NCBI GenBank assembly: GCA_035270125.1
Contig: DATFIM010000076.1
Span: 1-35,013 of the forward strand
Origin: Halanaerobiales bacterium
GTDB taxonomy: Bacteria; Bacillota; Halanaerobiia; Halanaerobiales; DATFIM01
DNA length: 35,013 bases
Direction of reading: 5' to 3'
Shown: one piece after another, positions 16,834 through 25,439 of the stretch
Layout: the number at the start of each line of letters is the position of its first letter
How positions within the stretch are numbered: position 1 is the stretch's first letter
The notes under the pieces: generated by a model
Told to the model about the DNA's origin: nothing
What the model saw: the letters and a program-made list of their open reading frames with translations, nothing else
Databases searched by the model: none
Program-made: the position numbers and the translations under genes

Positions 16834-18018
16834 ATGGATAATATTAAAAAATTAGTAAAGAAATATGAAGAAGAGGTAATTAAAATAAGAAGAGATCTAC
16901 ATAAGCATCCAGAAGTTGGTTTTGATTTAGCAAGAACTTCTAAAAAAGTTGCAAATATATTAAATGAGTTAGGTTTTGAAGTGAAAACTGAAATCGGCAA
17001 AACAGGAGTAGTGGGGATAATAGAAGGTAATAATGATGGTCCTACTATAGCTTTAAGGGCAGATATGGATGCTCTTCCAATGGAAGAGAAAACTGATTTA
17101 GATTTTGCATCAGTAGAAAAGGGAAAAATGCATGCCTGTGGTCATGATGGACATACAGCTATATTACTTGGAGTGGCAATGGTTTTAGCAGAGATCAAAG
17201 ATAAACTAAGGGGTAATGTTAAATTGATATTTCAACCAGCTGAAGAAGGCCCTGGTGGAGCTGAGCCGATGATTGAAGATGGTGTTATGGATGCACCTAA
17301 AGTTGATGCTATTTTGGGATTGCATATCTGGCTGGAAATGGATGCCGGTAAAGTTGGAGTAAAAAAAGGTCCATTATTTGCATCTATTGATGAAGTTGAT
17401 ATTAAAATCAAGGGGGATAGTTCCCATGGAGCAAGTCCTCATCAGGGAGTAGATGCTATTACTACTGCTGCTGAAGTTATAAATTCTCTACAATCAATAG
17501 TAAGTAGAAAAATTGATCCTATTGATTCAGCAGTAGTAACAATTGGTAAAATTGAAGGTGGTTATGTTCGAAATGTTATTGCTGATGAGGTTAATTTAGA
17601 AGGAACAATAAGGGCTTTAAATCCTGAAGTTAGAAAGCAATTGGAGGATGAAATTCGTAAAAAGGTTAAAAATATATGCCTAGCATCTGATGCTGATTAT
17701 GAAATTGATTATCGTCACATGTATCCACCATTAGTTAATGATAAAGATATTACTGATTTAGTGAAAGAAAATGCTATTAAAGTTATGAAATCTGAAAATG
17801 TAATCGATGTTAAAGAGCCAACAATGGGAGGAGAAGATTTTGCCTATTTTCTTAAAGAAGTACCTGGAACATTTTTTCTTTTGGGAGGAAGAAATGAAGA
17901 AAAGGGAATAACAGCTGCTCACCATAATACCCATTTTACTTTTGATGAAGATATTATGACTGATGGAATAGAAATTATGATAAAATCAGTTTTAGATTTT
18001 TTAGAAAGGAATGAATAA
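16834..18018 (+). CDS. M20D amidohydrolase (N-acyl-amino-acid/hippurate hydrolase type)
   Basis: The product has 394 aa and the complete M20D metal-site pattern: RRDLHKHPEVGFD near residue 20, ALRADMDALPM near residue 72, MHACGHDGHTA near residue 100, QPAEEGPGGAEPMI near residue 133, and a C-terminal MGGEDFAYF. No signal peptide is seen. The family cleaves amide bonds of N-acyl amino acids, hippurate or small conjugates. Its ribosome binding site lies in the last codons of orr. As part of the orr operon it may release ornithine or other amino acids from conjugates. The exact substrate cannot be told. Confidence 0.9.
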   Translation: MDNIKKLVKKYEEEVIKIRRDLHKHPEVGFDLARTSKKVANILNELGFEVKTEIGKTGVVGIIEGNNDGPTIALRADMDALPMEEKTDLDFASVEKGKMHACGHDGHTAILLGVAMVLAEIKDKLRGNVKLIFQPAEEGPGGAEPMIEDGVMDAPKVDAILGLHIWLEMDAGKVGVKKGPLFASIDEVDIKIKGDSSHGASPHQGVDAITTAAEVINSLQSIVSRKIDPIDSAVVTIGKIEGGYVRNVIADEVNLEGTIRALNPEVRKQLEDEIRKKVKNICLASDADYEIDYRHMYPPLVNDKDITDLVKENAIKVMKSENVIDVKEPTMGGEDFAYFLKEVPGTFFLLGGRNEEKGITAAHHNTHFTFDEDIMTDGIEIMIKSVLDFLERNE

Positions 18019-18019
18019 A

Positions 18020-19372
18020 ATGTATGATTTAGTTTTAATTAATGGGAAAATAATTGATCCACTGGATGGAATATATAAGGCAAATATAGGAATTAAAAAT
18101 GGAAAAATAAAAGAAATTACTGAAGATAAGTTAGAGGGAAATAAAATTATAGATATAAATTCTAAATTTATAGTACCAGGTTTTATTGATATCCATATGC
18201 ATGAAGATAATATAAAAGAAGGAAAGATCAAATTTGAAATCTTTAATAATATGGTTCAAATGGGTGTTACTACTGCTATTGGTGGTAATTGTGGTCTGGG
18301 GGATGCTGAGATAGGTAATTATCTTGAAATACTTGAAAAAGAAAATCCTCCTCTTAATTATGGAGGAATGATTGGTCATGGTTCATTAAGAGAAAAAGTA
18401 GGTTGTAATGATAGGTATGGGAAAGCCAGTCAAAAAGAAGTTAAAGAGATGAAAAATCTTTTAAAAAAAGGTCTTGATGCGGGAGCATTGGGACTATCAT
18501 TTGGTCTTGAATATACTCCAGGAGCAACAATTATGGAGATGATTGAATTATGTAAAGTTGTAGCAGAATATCCTGAGCGTTTTGCAGCCGCCCATTATCG
18601 ATTTGATGCTGATCGTTCTTTAGAAGCAATTGCCGAAATGATTATTATTGCCAGAGAAAGTGGAGTTAAATTTCAAATTTCTCATATTGGGAGCTGTTCA
18701 GCTTTTGGTCAGATGGATACAGCTTTAGAAATGATTGATGCAGCCAGGAAAGGTGGAGTAGATATTATGGCAGATGTTTACCCCTATGATGCTTTTAGTA
18801 CTTTTGTTGGTAGTGCTGTTTTTGATGAAGGATGTTTTGAAAAATGGGGAGTAGATTATAGTGCCATAAAAGTAACTGAAGGAAAATATAAAGGGCAGAG
18901 ATGTAATAAAGAGATTTTTGAAGATATTAGAAAAAATGAACCAGACGATTTAGTAGTAGCTTTTGTAATGGAGGAAAGGGAAGTATTAAAAGCTATGAAA
19001 CACCCTGTAGTAATGATAGCAAGTGATGGAATATTAAATGAAGGTCAGGGTCATCCGCGAGCTGCTGGAACATTTCCCAGAGTTTTAGGAAAATATGTGA
19101 GAGAAGAAAATGAACTTGAACTGATTAATGCTATCGAGAAAATTACTAGAATGCCAGCTGAAAGGTTAAATTTAACTAATAAAGGTAGAATCAAAAAAGA
19201 TTTTGATGCAGATATTACCATTTTTGATTATGACCAGATACTTGATAAAGCTACCTTTGATGATCCAGTTAAAGCACCAACTGGTATAGAATATGTAATA
19301 GTGAATGGTAAGTTGGTAGTAAATGAGGGAAATTTAACAGGTGCCAATTCTGGTAAGGTGATTAGGAAATGA
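18020..19372 (+). CDS. N-acyl-D-amino-acid deacylase-type amidohydrolase
   Basis: Two in-frame ATGs exist, 18011 and 18020. AAAGGA (18005-18010) abuts the first and is about 9 nt from the second, so the second (450 aa) is chosen. The amidohydrolase metal site starts with PGFIDIHMHED (HxH), continues with AAHYRFDADRSLEAI and QISHIGS (the carbonyl-side histidines), and has the late IASDGI aspartate. N- and C-terminal strands form the usual small beta domain (NGKIIDPLDG; GKLVVNEGNLTG). The family includes D-aminoacylases acting on N-acyl-D-amino acids. Its position one base after the M20D gene and downstream of a racemase gene fits a D-amino-acid role. Substrate unproven. Confidence 0.86.
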   Translation: MYDLVLINGKIIDPLDGIYKANIGIKNGKIKEITEDKLEGNKIIDINSKFIVPGFIDIHMHEDNIKEGKIKFEIFNNMVQMGVTTAIGGNCGLGDAEIGNYLEILEKENPPLNYGGMIGHGSLREKVGCNDRYGKASQKEVKEMKNLLKKGLDAGALGLSFGLEYTPGATIMEMIELCKVVAEYPERFAAAHYRFDADRSLEAIAEMIIIARESGVKFQISHIGSCSAFGQMDTALEMIDAARKGGVDIMADVYPYDAFSTFVGSAVFDEGCFEKWGVDYSAIKVTEGKYKGQRCNKEIFEDIRKNEPDDLVVAFVMEEREVLKAMKHPVVMIASDGILNEGQGHPRAAGTFPRVLGKYVREENELELINAIEKITRMPAERLNLTNKGRIKKDFDADITIFDYDQILDKATFDDPVKAPTGIEYVIVNGKLVVNEGNLTGANSGKVIRK

Positions 19373-19409
19373 TTCAATGAATAAAATATCACAATAGGGA
19401 GGTGAGATA

Positions 19410-20609
19410 TTGAACTTAGTGAAATTATTGAAAGAAAAAATTTCACAAAAAGAATTGAATAATCTTATTAGTGATTTGGTAAAAATTCCCAGTACCCCAG
19501 ATTCCAAAAATTATGAGAAAGATGTAGCAGAATTTATTCATGATTTTTTTCATAATGAAGGGATTGAATCTAAATTAGTAAAGGTAAAAGATGATCGACC
19601 AAATGTAGTTGCTAAAATCAAAGGGACTAATGAGGGTAAATCATTGATGTTAACAGGTCATATGGATACTGTTCCAGCTTATAATATGGATATTGAACCT
19701 TTTAGTGGAGAAATTAAAAATGGAAAAATATATGGCAGAGGTTCTGTTGATATGAAAGGACCTTTAGCCTGTATGATTTTGGCGTTAGTTGCAATAAAAA
19801 GAGCTAATATTAAATTAAAAGGCGACTTGATTTTTGTGGGAGTAATAGAAGAAGAATATAAAAGTTTTGGAACAGAATATCTGGTTAAAAATGGTCCAAA
19901 AGCCGATGCAGCAATAGTTGGTGAACCTTCAAAGTTGGATATAGCTGCCGGTCATAGAGGGCTTGAATGGCTGGAAGTTACAATTGAGGGAAAGACAGCT
20001 CATGGTGGAACAGCAAGTGAGGGGATAAATGCTATTTCCAAAGCAGCAAAATTCATAAATAAAGTAGAGGAGGTGTTATTACCACAGTTTGCTGAAAGAA
20101 AACATGATTTGATTGGTCCACCAACCCTTAACTTTGGGGTGATAGAAGGTGGAACTCAACCAAGTAGTGTAGCCGGTGAATGTAAAATTCAGATTGATAG
20201 GAGATGGACTCCCTTAGAAACACTTGATCAGGTTTTTTTAGATTTTGAAAAGATTATTGATCAATTAAAAAATGAAGATAAAGATTTTAAGGCAAGGATT
20301 GATAGAATTCCCAGTAATATGGCTACTATGGATCATATGCCAATGGAGATAGCATTAGATCATCCGCTTGTTAGCAAACTAGAAAAAGTTACTGAAAAAA
20401 TAAAGGGTAAAAAAGCAGATGTTGTGTCTTTTCCTGGCTGGACAGATGCTTCTTTGATCAGCAATTTTGCTAATATCGATACAGTTGTATTTGGCCCTGG
20501 GGATATTTCCTGTGCCCATTCTGAAGTAGAATATATTGATTATAAAGAGGCTTATCAGGGATTTTTGATTTATAGTTTAATAGCTATTAATTTTTGTGAG
20601 TTAAAATAA
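19410..20609 (+). CDS. M20 family metallopeptidase/deacylase (ArgE/DapE type)
   Basis: The start is TTG 19410 after GGGAGGTGA; the product has 399 aa. M20 metal ligands are visible: LTGHMDTVP near residue 77, YGRGSVDMKGPLA near residue 110, GVIEEEYKSFGTEY near residue 147, and VGEPSK. A late HSEVEYID supplies the final histidine. The lid domain carries HRGLEWLEVTIEGKTAHGG. Relatives include acetylornithine deacetylase, succinyl-diaminopimelate desuccinylase and YgeY-type enzymes of amino-acid catabolic loci. N-acetylornithine or an ornithine-like conjugate is an attractive substrate given orr upstream, but this is inference. A broken paralogue lies at 31944-32435, sharing FPGW(T/S)DA and the GH(M/I)DT(V/I)P motif. 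Confidence 0.9.
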   Translation: MNLVKLLKEKISQKELNNLISDLVKIPSTPDSKNYEKDVAEFIHDFFHNEGIESKLVKVKDDRPNVVAKIKGTNEGKSLMLTGHMDTVPAYNMDIEPFSGEIKNGKIYGRGSVDMKGPLACMILALVAIKRANIKLKGDLIFVGVIEEEYKSFGTEYLVKNGPKADAAIVGEPSKLDIAAGHRGLEWLEVTIEGKTAHGGTASEGINAISKAAKFINKVEEVLLPQFAERKHDLIGPPTLNFGVIEGGTQPSSVAGECKIQIDRRWTPLETLDQVFLDFEKIIDQLKNEDKDFKARIDRIPSNMATMDHMPMEIALDHPLVSKLEKVTEKIKGKKADVVSFPGWTDASLISNFANIDTVVFGPGDISCAHSEVEYIDYKEAYQGFLIYSLIAINFCELK

Positions 20610-20638
20610 ACATTTAATAAAAAGAGGAGGAATTATTA

Positions 20639-22048
20639 ATGGAGAATAAAGAGAAGAAAAAAGCAGGTATTGGGATCAAGATTCCTCATGTACTGGTATT
20701 ATTATTTGCAATTATTATAATTGCAGCTATTTCTACCTATATTGTAACCCCTGGAGTTTATGATAGAGTGGAAAAAGGGGGAAGGACTGTTATAGAACCA
20801 GGTTCTTATGAAGTGGTAGAAAGAAATGCTGTTGGTGTTTTTGGAATTTTAAAATCTGTACCTAAAGGTTTAAATGAAGTAGCTTATATTGTGTTTTTCA
20901 TATTTATTGTTGGGGGAGCTTTTGGTGTAATTGCTGAAACCGGGGCAGTTGATGCTGGGATTGCAAAATTAACGAGAGTTTTAGAAGGAAGAGAAAAAAT
21001 AATTATACCGGCAGTAATGGGAGTTTTTGCTTTAGGTGGTTCAACTCTTGGGATGGCTGAAGAAACACTCGCTTTTCTACCGGCTATTGTGCCTCTGGCA
21101 ATAGCGCTTGGTTTTGATTCAATTACTGGAGCAGCCATGGTTCTGGTAGGAGCAGGAGCCGGTTTTGCAGGTGCATTTATGAATCCATTTACAGTTGGTA
21201 TAGCTCAGGGAGTAGCAGAATTACCATTGTTTTCAGGTATGGCCTTTAGAGTAGGAGTCTGGGTGGTTATTACTGGAATAGCAATAGCCTATGTTTATAG
21301 ATATGCCAGTAAAATAAAAGAAAATCCTGAATTAAGTCCAGTTTATGAAGATGATCTAAATAAAGAAGACCATGTTGATTTAGAAAAATTTGAGGAAATG
21401 GGAACACATCATAAAAGTGTTTTAGCAGTAGTTGTAATTGTTTTTGGTCTGCTTATTTGGGGAGTAACTCAATATGGCTGGTTTATTACTGAAATATCTG
21501 CTCTTTTTCTTGGAATGGGAATAGCAGCCGGTATTGTTGGTAGATTAGGCCTGGGTGGTACAGCTGATGCCTTTGTTAAAGGAGCTAAGAATTTAACCAT
21601 GGCTGCTTTAATTGTTGGAGTTGCCCGTGGTATTTTAGTAGTATTAAATGAAGGTCACATAATTGATACGATTTTACATTCAGTATCAGTGGCAATTGAA
21701 GGACTACCGTCCTATTTTTCAGCTCTAGGTATGTACTTATTCCAGTGTGCCCTAAATATAATTGTTCCTTCTGGTAGTGGACAGGCTGCGCTAACTATGC
21801 CTATTATGGCTCCTTTATCTGATTTAGTAGGTGTAACAAGACAGACAGCAGTTCTTGCCTATCAATTGGGAGATGGGTTTACAAATATCTGGTCACCAAC
21901 TTCTGGTTATTTTATGGCCGGTCTTGGATTGGCTGGAGTGGCCTGGGGTAAATGGGCTAAATGGTTTTTACCTCTTTTAGGTATTTGGATGGTAGCAGGA
22001 GGAATCTTAGTGACTATAGCTCATTTTATTCAATTAGGTCCATTTTAA
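20639..22048 (+). CDS. YfcC-family (ArcD-like) amino-acid carrier
   Basis: The product is a 469-aa polytopic membrane protein with about 11-12 hydrophobic segments. The family signature is clear: KIPHVLVLLFAIIIIAAIST at the N-terminus, ETGAVDAGI, GMAEETLAFLPAIVPLAIALG, AGFAGAFMNPFTVGIAQG, and the C-terminal FQCALNIIVPSGSGQAALTMP and NIWSPTSGYFMA. This is the YfcC/short-chain dicarboxylate carrier family, whose members include arginine/ornithine exchangers and other amino-acid transporters. It ends the orr operon and is the natural candidate for importing ornithine or the acylated substrates of the enzymes upstream. No terminator is visible after it. Family firm, substrate inferred. Confidence 0.88.
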   Translation: MENKEKKKAGIGIKIPHVLVLLFAIIIIAAISTYIVTPGVYDRVEKGGRTVIEPGSYEVVERNAVGVFGILKSVPKGLNEVAYIVFFIFIVGGAFGVIAETGAVDAGIAKLTRVLEGREKIIIPAVMGVFALGGSTLGMAEETLAFLPAIVPLAIALGFDSITGAAMVLVGAGAGFAGAFMNPFTVGIAQGVAELPLFSGMAFRVGVWVVITGIAIAYVYRYASKIKENPELSPVYEDDLNKEDHVDLEKFEEMGTHHKSVLAVVVIVFGLLIWGVTQYGWFITEISALFLGMGIAAGIVGRLGLGGTADAFVKGAKNLTMAALIVGVARGILVVLNEGHIIDTILHSVSVAIEGLPSYFSALGMYLFQCALNIIVPSGSGQAALTMPIMAPLSDLVGVTRQTAVLAYQLGDGFTNIWSPTSGYFMAGLGLAGVAWGKWAKWFLPLLGIWMVAGGILVTIAHFIQLGPF

Positions 22049-22071
22049 ACATAATATCTCAGTAAAATTAT

Positions 22072-22100
22072 TTGCATTTTATTAGATAATGTATTATAAT
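22072..22100 (+). promoter_or_regulatory. Sigma-A promoter of the serS T-box transcript
   Basis: TTGCAT (22072-22077) and TATAAT (22095-22100) are separated by 17 bp, immediately upstream of the T-box leader. Confidence 0.75.
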
Positions 22101-22120
22101 TATAGAAAATTTAAAAGGAT

Positions 22121-22382
22121 AAAACGATGAACAGGACTAGTAAATTCTTTTTTTGACCTAGAAAGCTAATGATTACTGTAAATTAGCTCAGAAGAAGAAT
22201 TGAATCCACCTGAGAGTGAAAAAGTGAACTTCTAAAATAGCTTTTTAGAAAAGTAGTTTTTTTCGGTAGAAGCCCGTTATAGCTTACCCAGTGGTTAAAA
22301 AACTTAACCATCAGGGTGGTACCGTGGGAAATGAACTCAAACCTCGCCCCTGTCTTAATTGACAGTGGTGAGGTTTTTTTAA
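22121..22382 (+). ncRNA. Serine T-box riboswitch leader (specifier UCC)
   Basis: The leader has the full T-box plan. Stem I begins near CAGGACTAGTA, with base pairing CAGG (22132-22135) to CCTG. The specifier helix AATTCTT/AAGAATT is followed by GAA-TCC-A, placing the specifier codon UCC (serine) at 22205-22207. An upper hairpin AGCTAAT/ATTAGCT is also visible. The T-box consensus AGGGTGGTACCGTGG is at 22313-22327, with the UGGU bulge that pairs with an uncharged tRNA 3' end. The terminator (22340-22382) pairs AACCTC with GAGGTT and CCTGTC with GACAG before a T7 run. Uncharged tRNA-Ser should promote antitermination and serS expression. This region fills the gap between the YfcC gene and serS. 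Confidence 0.93.
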
Positions 22383-22411
22383 TTTTTTCAAAAAATAAAG
22401 GAGGTAATATT

Positions 22412-23692
22412 ATGTTAGACAGAAAATATGTTCGAGAAAATATTGAGGAAGTTCAGGAAGCACTGGAAAATCAAAATATGGAATTAGACCTGGATGAATT
22501 TGAAAAATTAGAGGAAGAAAGAAGAGACTTACTTTATGAAACAGAACAGTTAAGGCATAAGAGAAATGTGGCATCTGATAAAATCGGTGAATTAAAAAGA
22601 GCAGGGGAAGATGCCAGTCAAATAATTGAGGAAATGAGAGAAGTATCAGATCAGATAAGTGAATATGAGGAAAGATTGGATGTTGTTGAAGAAAAATTAG
22701 ATAAAATCTTACTTTCTATTCCTAATGTTCCCCATCCAGATGTTCCAGTTGGATTAGATGAAGATGATAATAAGGAAGTTCGTAAATGGGGTGAACCAAG
22801 AGAGTTTGATTTTGAATTCAAACCTCACTGGGAATTAGGAGAAGAGCTGGATATTTTAGATTTTGAGAGAGGAACAAAAGTTGCAGGTTCGCGATTTACT
22901 TTTTTAAAAGGGGCTGCGGCCAGACTGGAAAGAAGTTTGGTTACTTTTATGATCGATCTCCATACTCAAGAACATGGATATACAGAGGTATTTCCACCAT
23001 TTATGGCTAATTCAGATAGCATGACCGGGACAGGCCAGCTTCCAAAATTTGAGAAAGATATGTTCAAAATTGAGGATAGAGATTACTATTTAATTCCTAC
23101 AGCTGAAGTTCCAGTTACCAATATGTATAGAGATGAGATTTTACAGGCAGATGAATTACCTATATATCATACTGCTTATAGTGCCTGTTTTCGAGCTGAA
23201 GCCGGTTCTCATGGTAGAGATACTAGAGGTATTATTCGCCAACATCAATTTAATAAAGTGGAAATGGTTAAATTTGTTGAGCCAGAAAATTCTTATGATG
23301 AATTAGAAAAGATCACAGCAGATGCTGAAGAGGTATTACAAAAATTAGGTCTTCCTTATCGAGTGGTAACTTTATGTACAGGAGATCTTACTTTTGCATC
23401 AGCTAAAACATATGATCTGGAAGTCTGGATTCCAGCGTATGATACTTATCGTGAAATTTCATCCTGTAGCAACTTTGAGGACTTTCAGGCCAGAAGAGCT
23501 GGAATCAGATATAGGCCGGATGAAGATGCAAGTGCTCGTTATGTCCATACTCTTAATGGATCTGGACTGGCAATCGGAAGAACAGTTGCAGCTATTATGG
23601 AAAATTATCAAAATGAAGATGGTACTATTAATGTTCCGGAAGTATTACAACCATATATGGGTATGAAAAAAATAACACACCCTGAGAAATAA
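22412..23692 (+). CDS. serS: Seryl-tRNA synthetase
   Basis: The frame is open back to 22316, but that stretch is the T-box antiterminator/terminator. The true start is ATG 22412 after AAAGGAGG, giving 426 aa, the normal SerRS length. The N-terminal coiled-coil arm (residues ~30-105, rich in E/R/K) grips tRNA-Ser. The class II catalytic core follows, with motif 2 in [14 protein letters not shown] and motif 3 in [14 protein letters not shown], plus PTAEVPVTN and [13 protein letters not shown]. It charges tRNA-Ser with serine and is controlled by the T-box leader. A terminator follows. Confidence 0.97.
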   Translation: MLDRKYVRENIEEVQEALENQNMELDLDEFEKLEEERRDLLYETEQLRHKRNVASDKIGELKRAGEDASQIIEEMREVSDQISEYEERLDVVEEKLDKILLSIPNVPHPDVPVGLDEDDNKEVRKWGEPREFDFEFKPHWELGEELDILDFERGTKVAGSRFTFLKGAAARLERSLVTFMIDLHTQEHGYTEVFPPFMANSDSMTGTGQLPKFEKDMFKIEDRDYYLIPTAEVPVTNMYRDEILQADELPIYHTAYSACFRAEAGSHGRDTRGIIRQHQFNKVEMVKFVEPENSYDELEKITADAEEVLQKLGLPYRVVTLCTGDLTFASAKTYDLEVWIPAYDTYREISSCSNFEDFQARRAGIRYRPDEDASARYVHTLNGSGLAIGRTVAAIMENYQNEDGTINVPEVLQPYMGMKKITHPEK

Positions 23693-23725
23693 AATTCTTG
23701 AGTTCAATAAAATATCATTGAAATT

Positions 23726-23752
23726 AGCCGTCCTCTGCGGGCGGTTTTTTTA
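23726..23752 (+). terminator. Rho-independent terminator after serS
   Basis: CCGTCC (23728-23733) pairs with GGGCGG (23739-23744) around a 5-nt loop, with one G-T pair, followed by a T-run. Confidence 0.82.
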
Positions 23753-23777
23753 ATTTAGATTGTGAAAAAAAGTTCAA

Positions 23778-23817
23778 ATTGTCTGTAATTACTGAAATGT
23801 AAATGTTTTCAGACAAT
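23778..23817 (+). promoter_or_regulatory. Dyads upstream of the AGCS sigma-54 promoter (probable enhancer site)
   Basis: A perfect outer repeat ATTGTCTG (23778-23785)/CAGACAAT (23810-23817) encloses a second one, CTGAAA (23792-23797)/TTTCAG (23807-23812). They lie about 60-90 bp upstream of the -12 element and differ from the RocR-like dyads. The NtrC-type regulator at 27481-28860 is the best candidate binder. Which dyad is the real site cannot be decided. Confidence 0.55.
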
Positions 23818-23858
23818 AAAGAAAAGGATTTAAATTTATAATAAAATTCTTTTCTGAA

Positions 23859-23876
23859 ATGGAATAGTATCTGCAT
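23859..23876 (+). promoter_or_regulatory. Sigma-54 (-24/-12) promoter of the AGCS symporter
   Basis: ATGGAATAGTATCTGCAT has GG at 23861-23862 and GC at 23873-23874, in the 12-bp register. It lies 66 bp before the ATG and matches the form of the ald and ord promoters. Confidence 0.68.
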
Positions 23877-23941
23877 TTATATAAAATTGAAGATAAATTT
23901 TATTATATTTCATATTTAAAATAAAATTGGGAGGTTCATAA

Positions 23942-25318
23942 ATGGATTTATTAATTAATATTAGTAAAAGCATTAGTAATTTTGTCTGGGGTCCCTATAT
24001 GTTGATTTTACTTGTGGGTACTGGTGTTTTTCTTACTTTGGGTTTAAAAGGTATAACTATCCGAAAAATTGGATATGCATTTAAAATGCTTTTTGAAGGA
24101 AGAGATAAAAACAAACAGGAAGGTGATGGAGATATAACTCCATTTCAGGCATTAATGACTTCCCTAGCTGCAACAGTAGGAACAGGAAATATTGCAGGAG
24201 TAGGAACAGCTATATTTATGGGAGGACCAGGAGCTGTTTTCTGGATGTGGGTTACAGCTTTATTTGGAATGGCTACCAAATATAGTGAAGCAGTTTTGGC
24301 TGTTAAGTATCGTGAAAAAAAGGATACTGGTAAATTTGCTGGTGGTCCAATGTATTATATTAAAAATGGAATGGGAGAAAATTGGAATTGGTTAGGAGGA
24401 GCATTTGCCCTTTTTGCCTCATTTGCTGCTTTTGGAATTGGGAATACAGTACAATCCAATTCAGTTGCTAGAGCAGCTGAACAGGCAATAAATATGCCTT
24501 ATTGGCTTACTGGATTAATATTAATGATTTTAACTTATATTGTTGTAATTGGTGGAATAGAAAGAATTGCTGAAGTTACAGAAAAATTAGTTCCAGCAAT
24601 GGCAATCATCTATGTTTTAGGTTCAATTTGGATTATATTAGTTAATTTTGGGCAATTAGGTGGTGCTTTTTCTTTAATATTTAAAAGTGCTTTTAATGGT
24701 CATGCTGCTGTTGGTGGATTTACTGGAGCTGCAATAGCTCAGGCAGTTAGATTTGGTGTTTCCCGTGGGGTGTTTTCAAATGAAGCAGGACTTGGGAGTG
24801 CGGCTATTGCTCATGCAGCTACTACTACCAAAAAACCTGTACGCCAGGGAATAGTTGGTATGCTAGGTGGATTTTTAGATACAATAGTTGTTTGTACTCT
24901 TACTGCTTTAGTAATAATCATGAGTGGAGCCTGGAGTGTTGGTGAAACCGGAGCTGAACTGACAACAATTGCTTTTAATAAAGGTTTACCTGGCCCCGGA
25001 GGATTAATTGTAGCTTTTGGTTTAATCTTTTTTGCTTTTTCTACAATTTTAACCTGGAGTTATTATGGTGAAAAATCTGTTGAATATTTTTTAGGTTCAA
25101 AAGCAATTAAACCTTATAGATATCTCTGGGTTATTATGGTTTTTGTAGGAGCAGTTGGAAATTTAAAAATTGTATGGGCTATGGCAGATGCTATGAATGG
25201 ATTAATGATTATACCTAATTTAATAGCCTTATTGGCACTAAGTCCGGTTGTTTTTAATGAAACTAAAAAATACTTTAGTGATGAAAAAGATGAAGAAGAA
25301 AGAAAAATGGCGAGTTAG
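23942..25318 (+). CDS. AGCS-family sodium:alanine (or glycine/glutamine) symporter
   Basis: The product is a 458-aa membrane protein with about ten to eleven segments. The AGCS signature is plain: FQALMTSLAATVGTGNIAGVGTA near residue 65, GGPGAVFWMWVTALFGMATKYSEA, FAGGPMYYIKNGMG, and VSRGVFSNEAGLGSAAIAHAA near residue 275. Family members use Na+ (or H+) to take up alanine, glycine or glutamine. Its start has GGGAGG upstream. A sigma-54-type promoter and dyads precede it, and the adjacent SBP-sensor kinase and NtrC-type regulator are likely its controllers. Alanine would tie it to ald and alr, but the substrate is inferred. Confidence 0.93.
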   Translation: MDLLINISKSISNFVWGPYMLILLVGTGVFLTLGLKGITIRKIGYAFKMLFEGRDKNKQEGDGDITPFQALMTSLAATVGTGNIAGVGTAIFMGGPGAVFWMWVTALFGMATKYSEAVLAVKYREKKDTGKFAGGPMYYIKNGMGENWNWLGGAFALFASFAAFGIGNTVQSNSVARAAEQAINMPYWLTGLILMILTYIVVIGGIERIAEVTEKLVPAMAIIYVLGSIWIILVNFGQLGGAFSLIFKSAFNGHAAVGGFTGAAIAQAVRFGVSRGVFSNEAGLGSAAIAHAATTTKKPVRQGIVGMLGGFLDTIVVCTLTALVIIMSGAWSVGETGAELTTIAFNKGLPGPGGLIVAFGLIFFAFSTILTWSYYGEKSVEYFLGSKAIKPYRYLWVIMVFVGAVGNLKIVWAMADAMNGLMIIPNLIALLALSPVVFNETKKYFSDEKDEEERKMAS

Positions 25319-25353
25319 AACTCCTCAAAATCAAAGAGTTTTTAGATACTTTC

Positions 25354-25390
25354 TAGTCTGACAGTTAATACTGTCAGGCTATTTTTATTT
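25354..25390 (+). terminator. Rho-independent terminator after the AGCS gene
   Basis: AGTCTGACAG (25355-25364) pairs with CTGTCAGGCT (25371-25380), a 10-bp stem with one G-T pair and a TTAATA loop, then ATTTTTATTTT. It separates the symporter from the kinase gene. Confidence 0.9.
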
Positions 25391-25439
25391 TATAAAAAAT
25401 TAATAATATGGTAATATTATTAGAGGAGGTGGCTATATT

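Noticed and set aside
22316-22411. Upstream extension of serS
   Set aside because: These bases are the T-box antiterminator and terminator; AAAGGAGG supports ATG 22412.
23394-23666. 90-codon plus-strand frame inside serS
   Set aside because: It overlaps the conserved class II motif 3 region of SerRS in another frame and lacks a ribosome binding site.
25401-25422. Perfect 9-bp inverted repeat TAATAATAT/ATATTATTA before the SBP-domain kinase
   Set aside because: It consists only of A and T, in very AT-rich DNA, so chance is a good explanation; it is not used as evidence of an operator.
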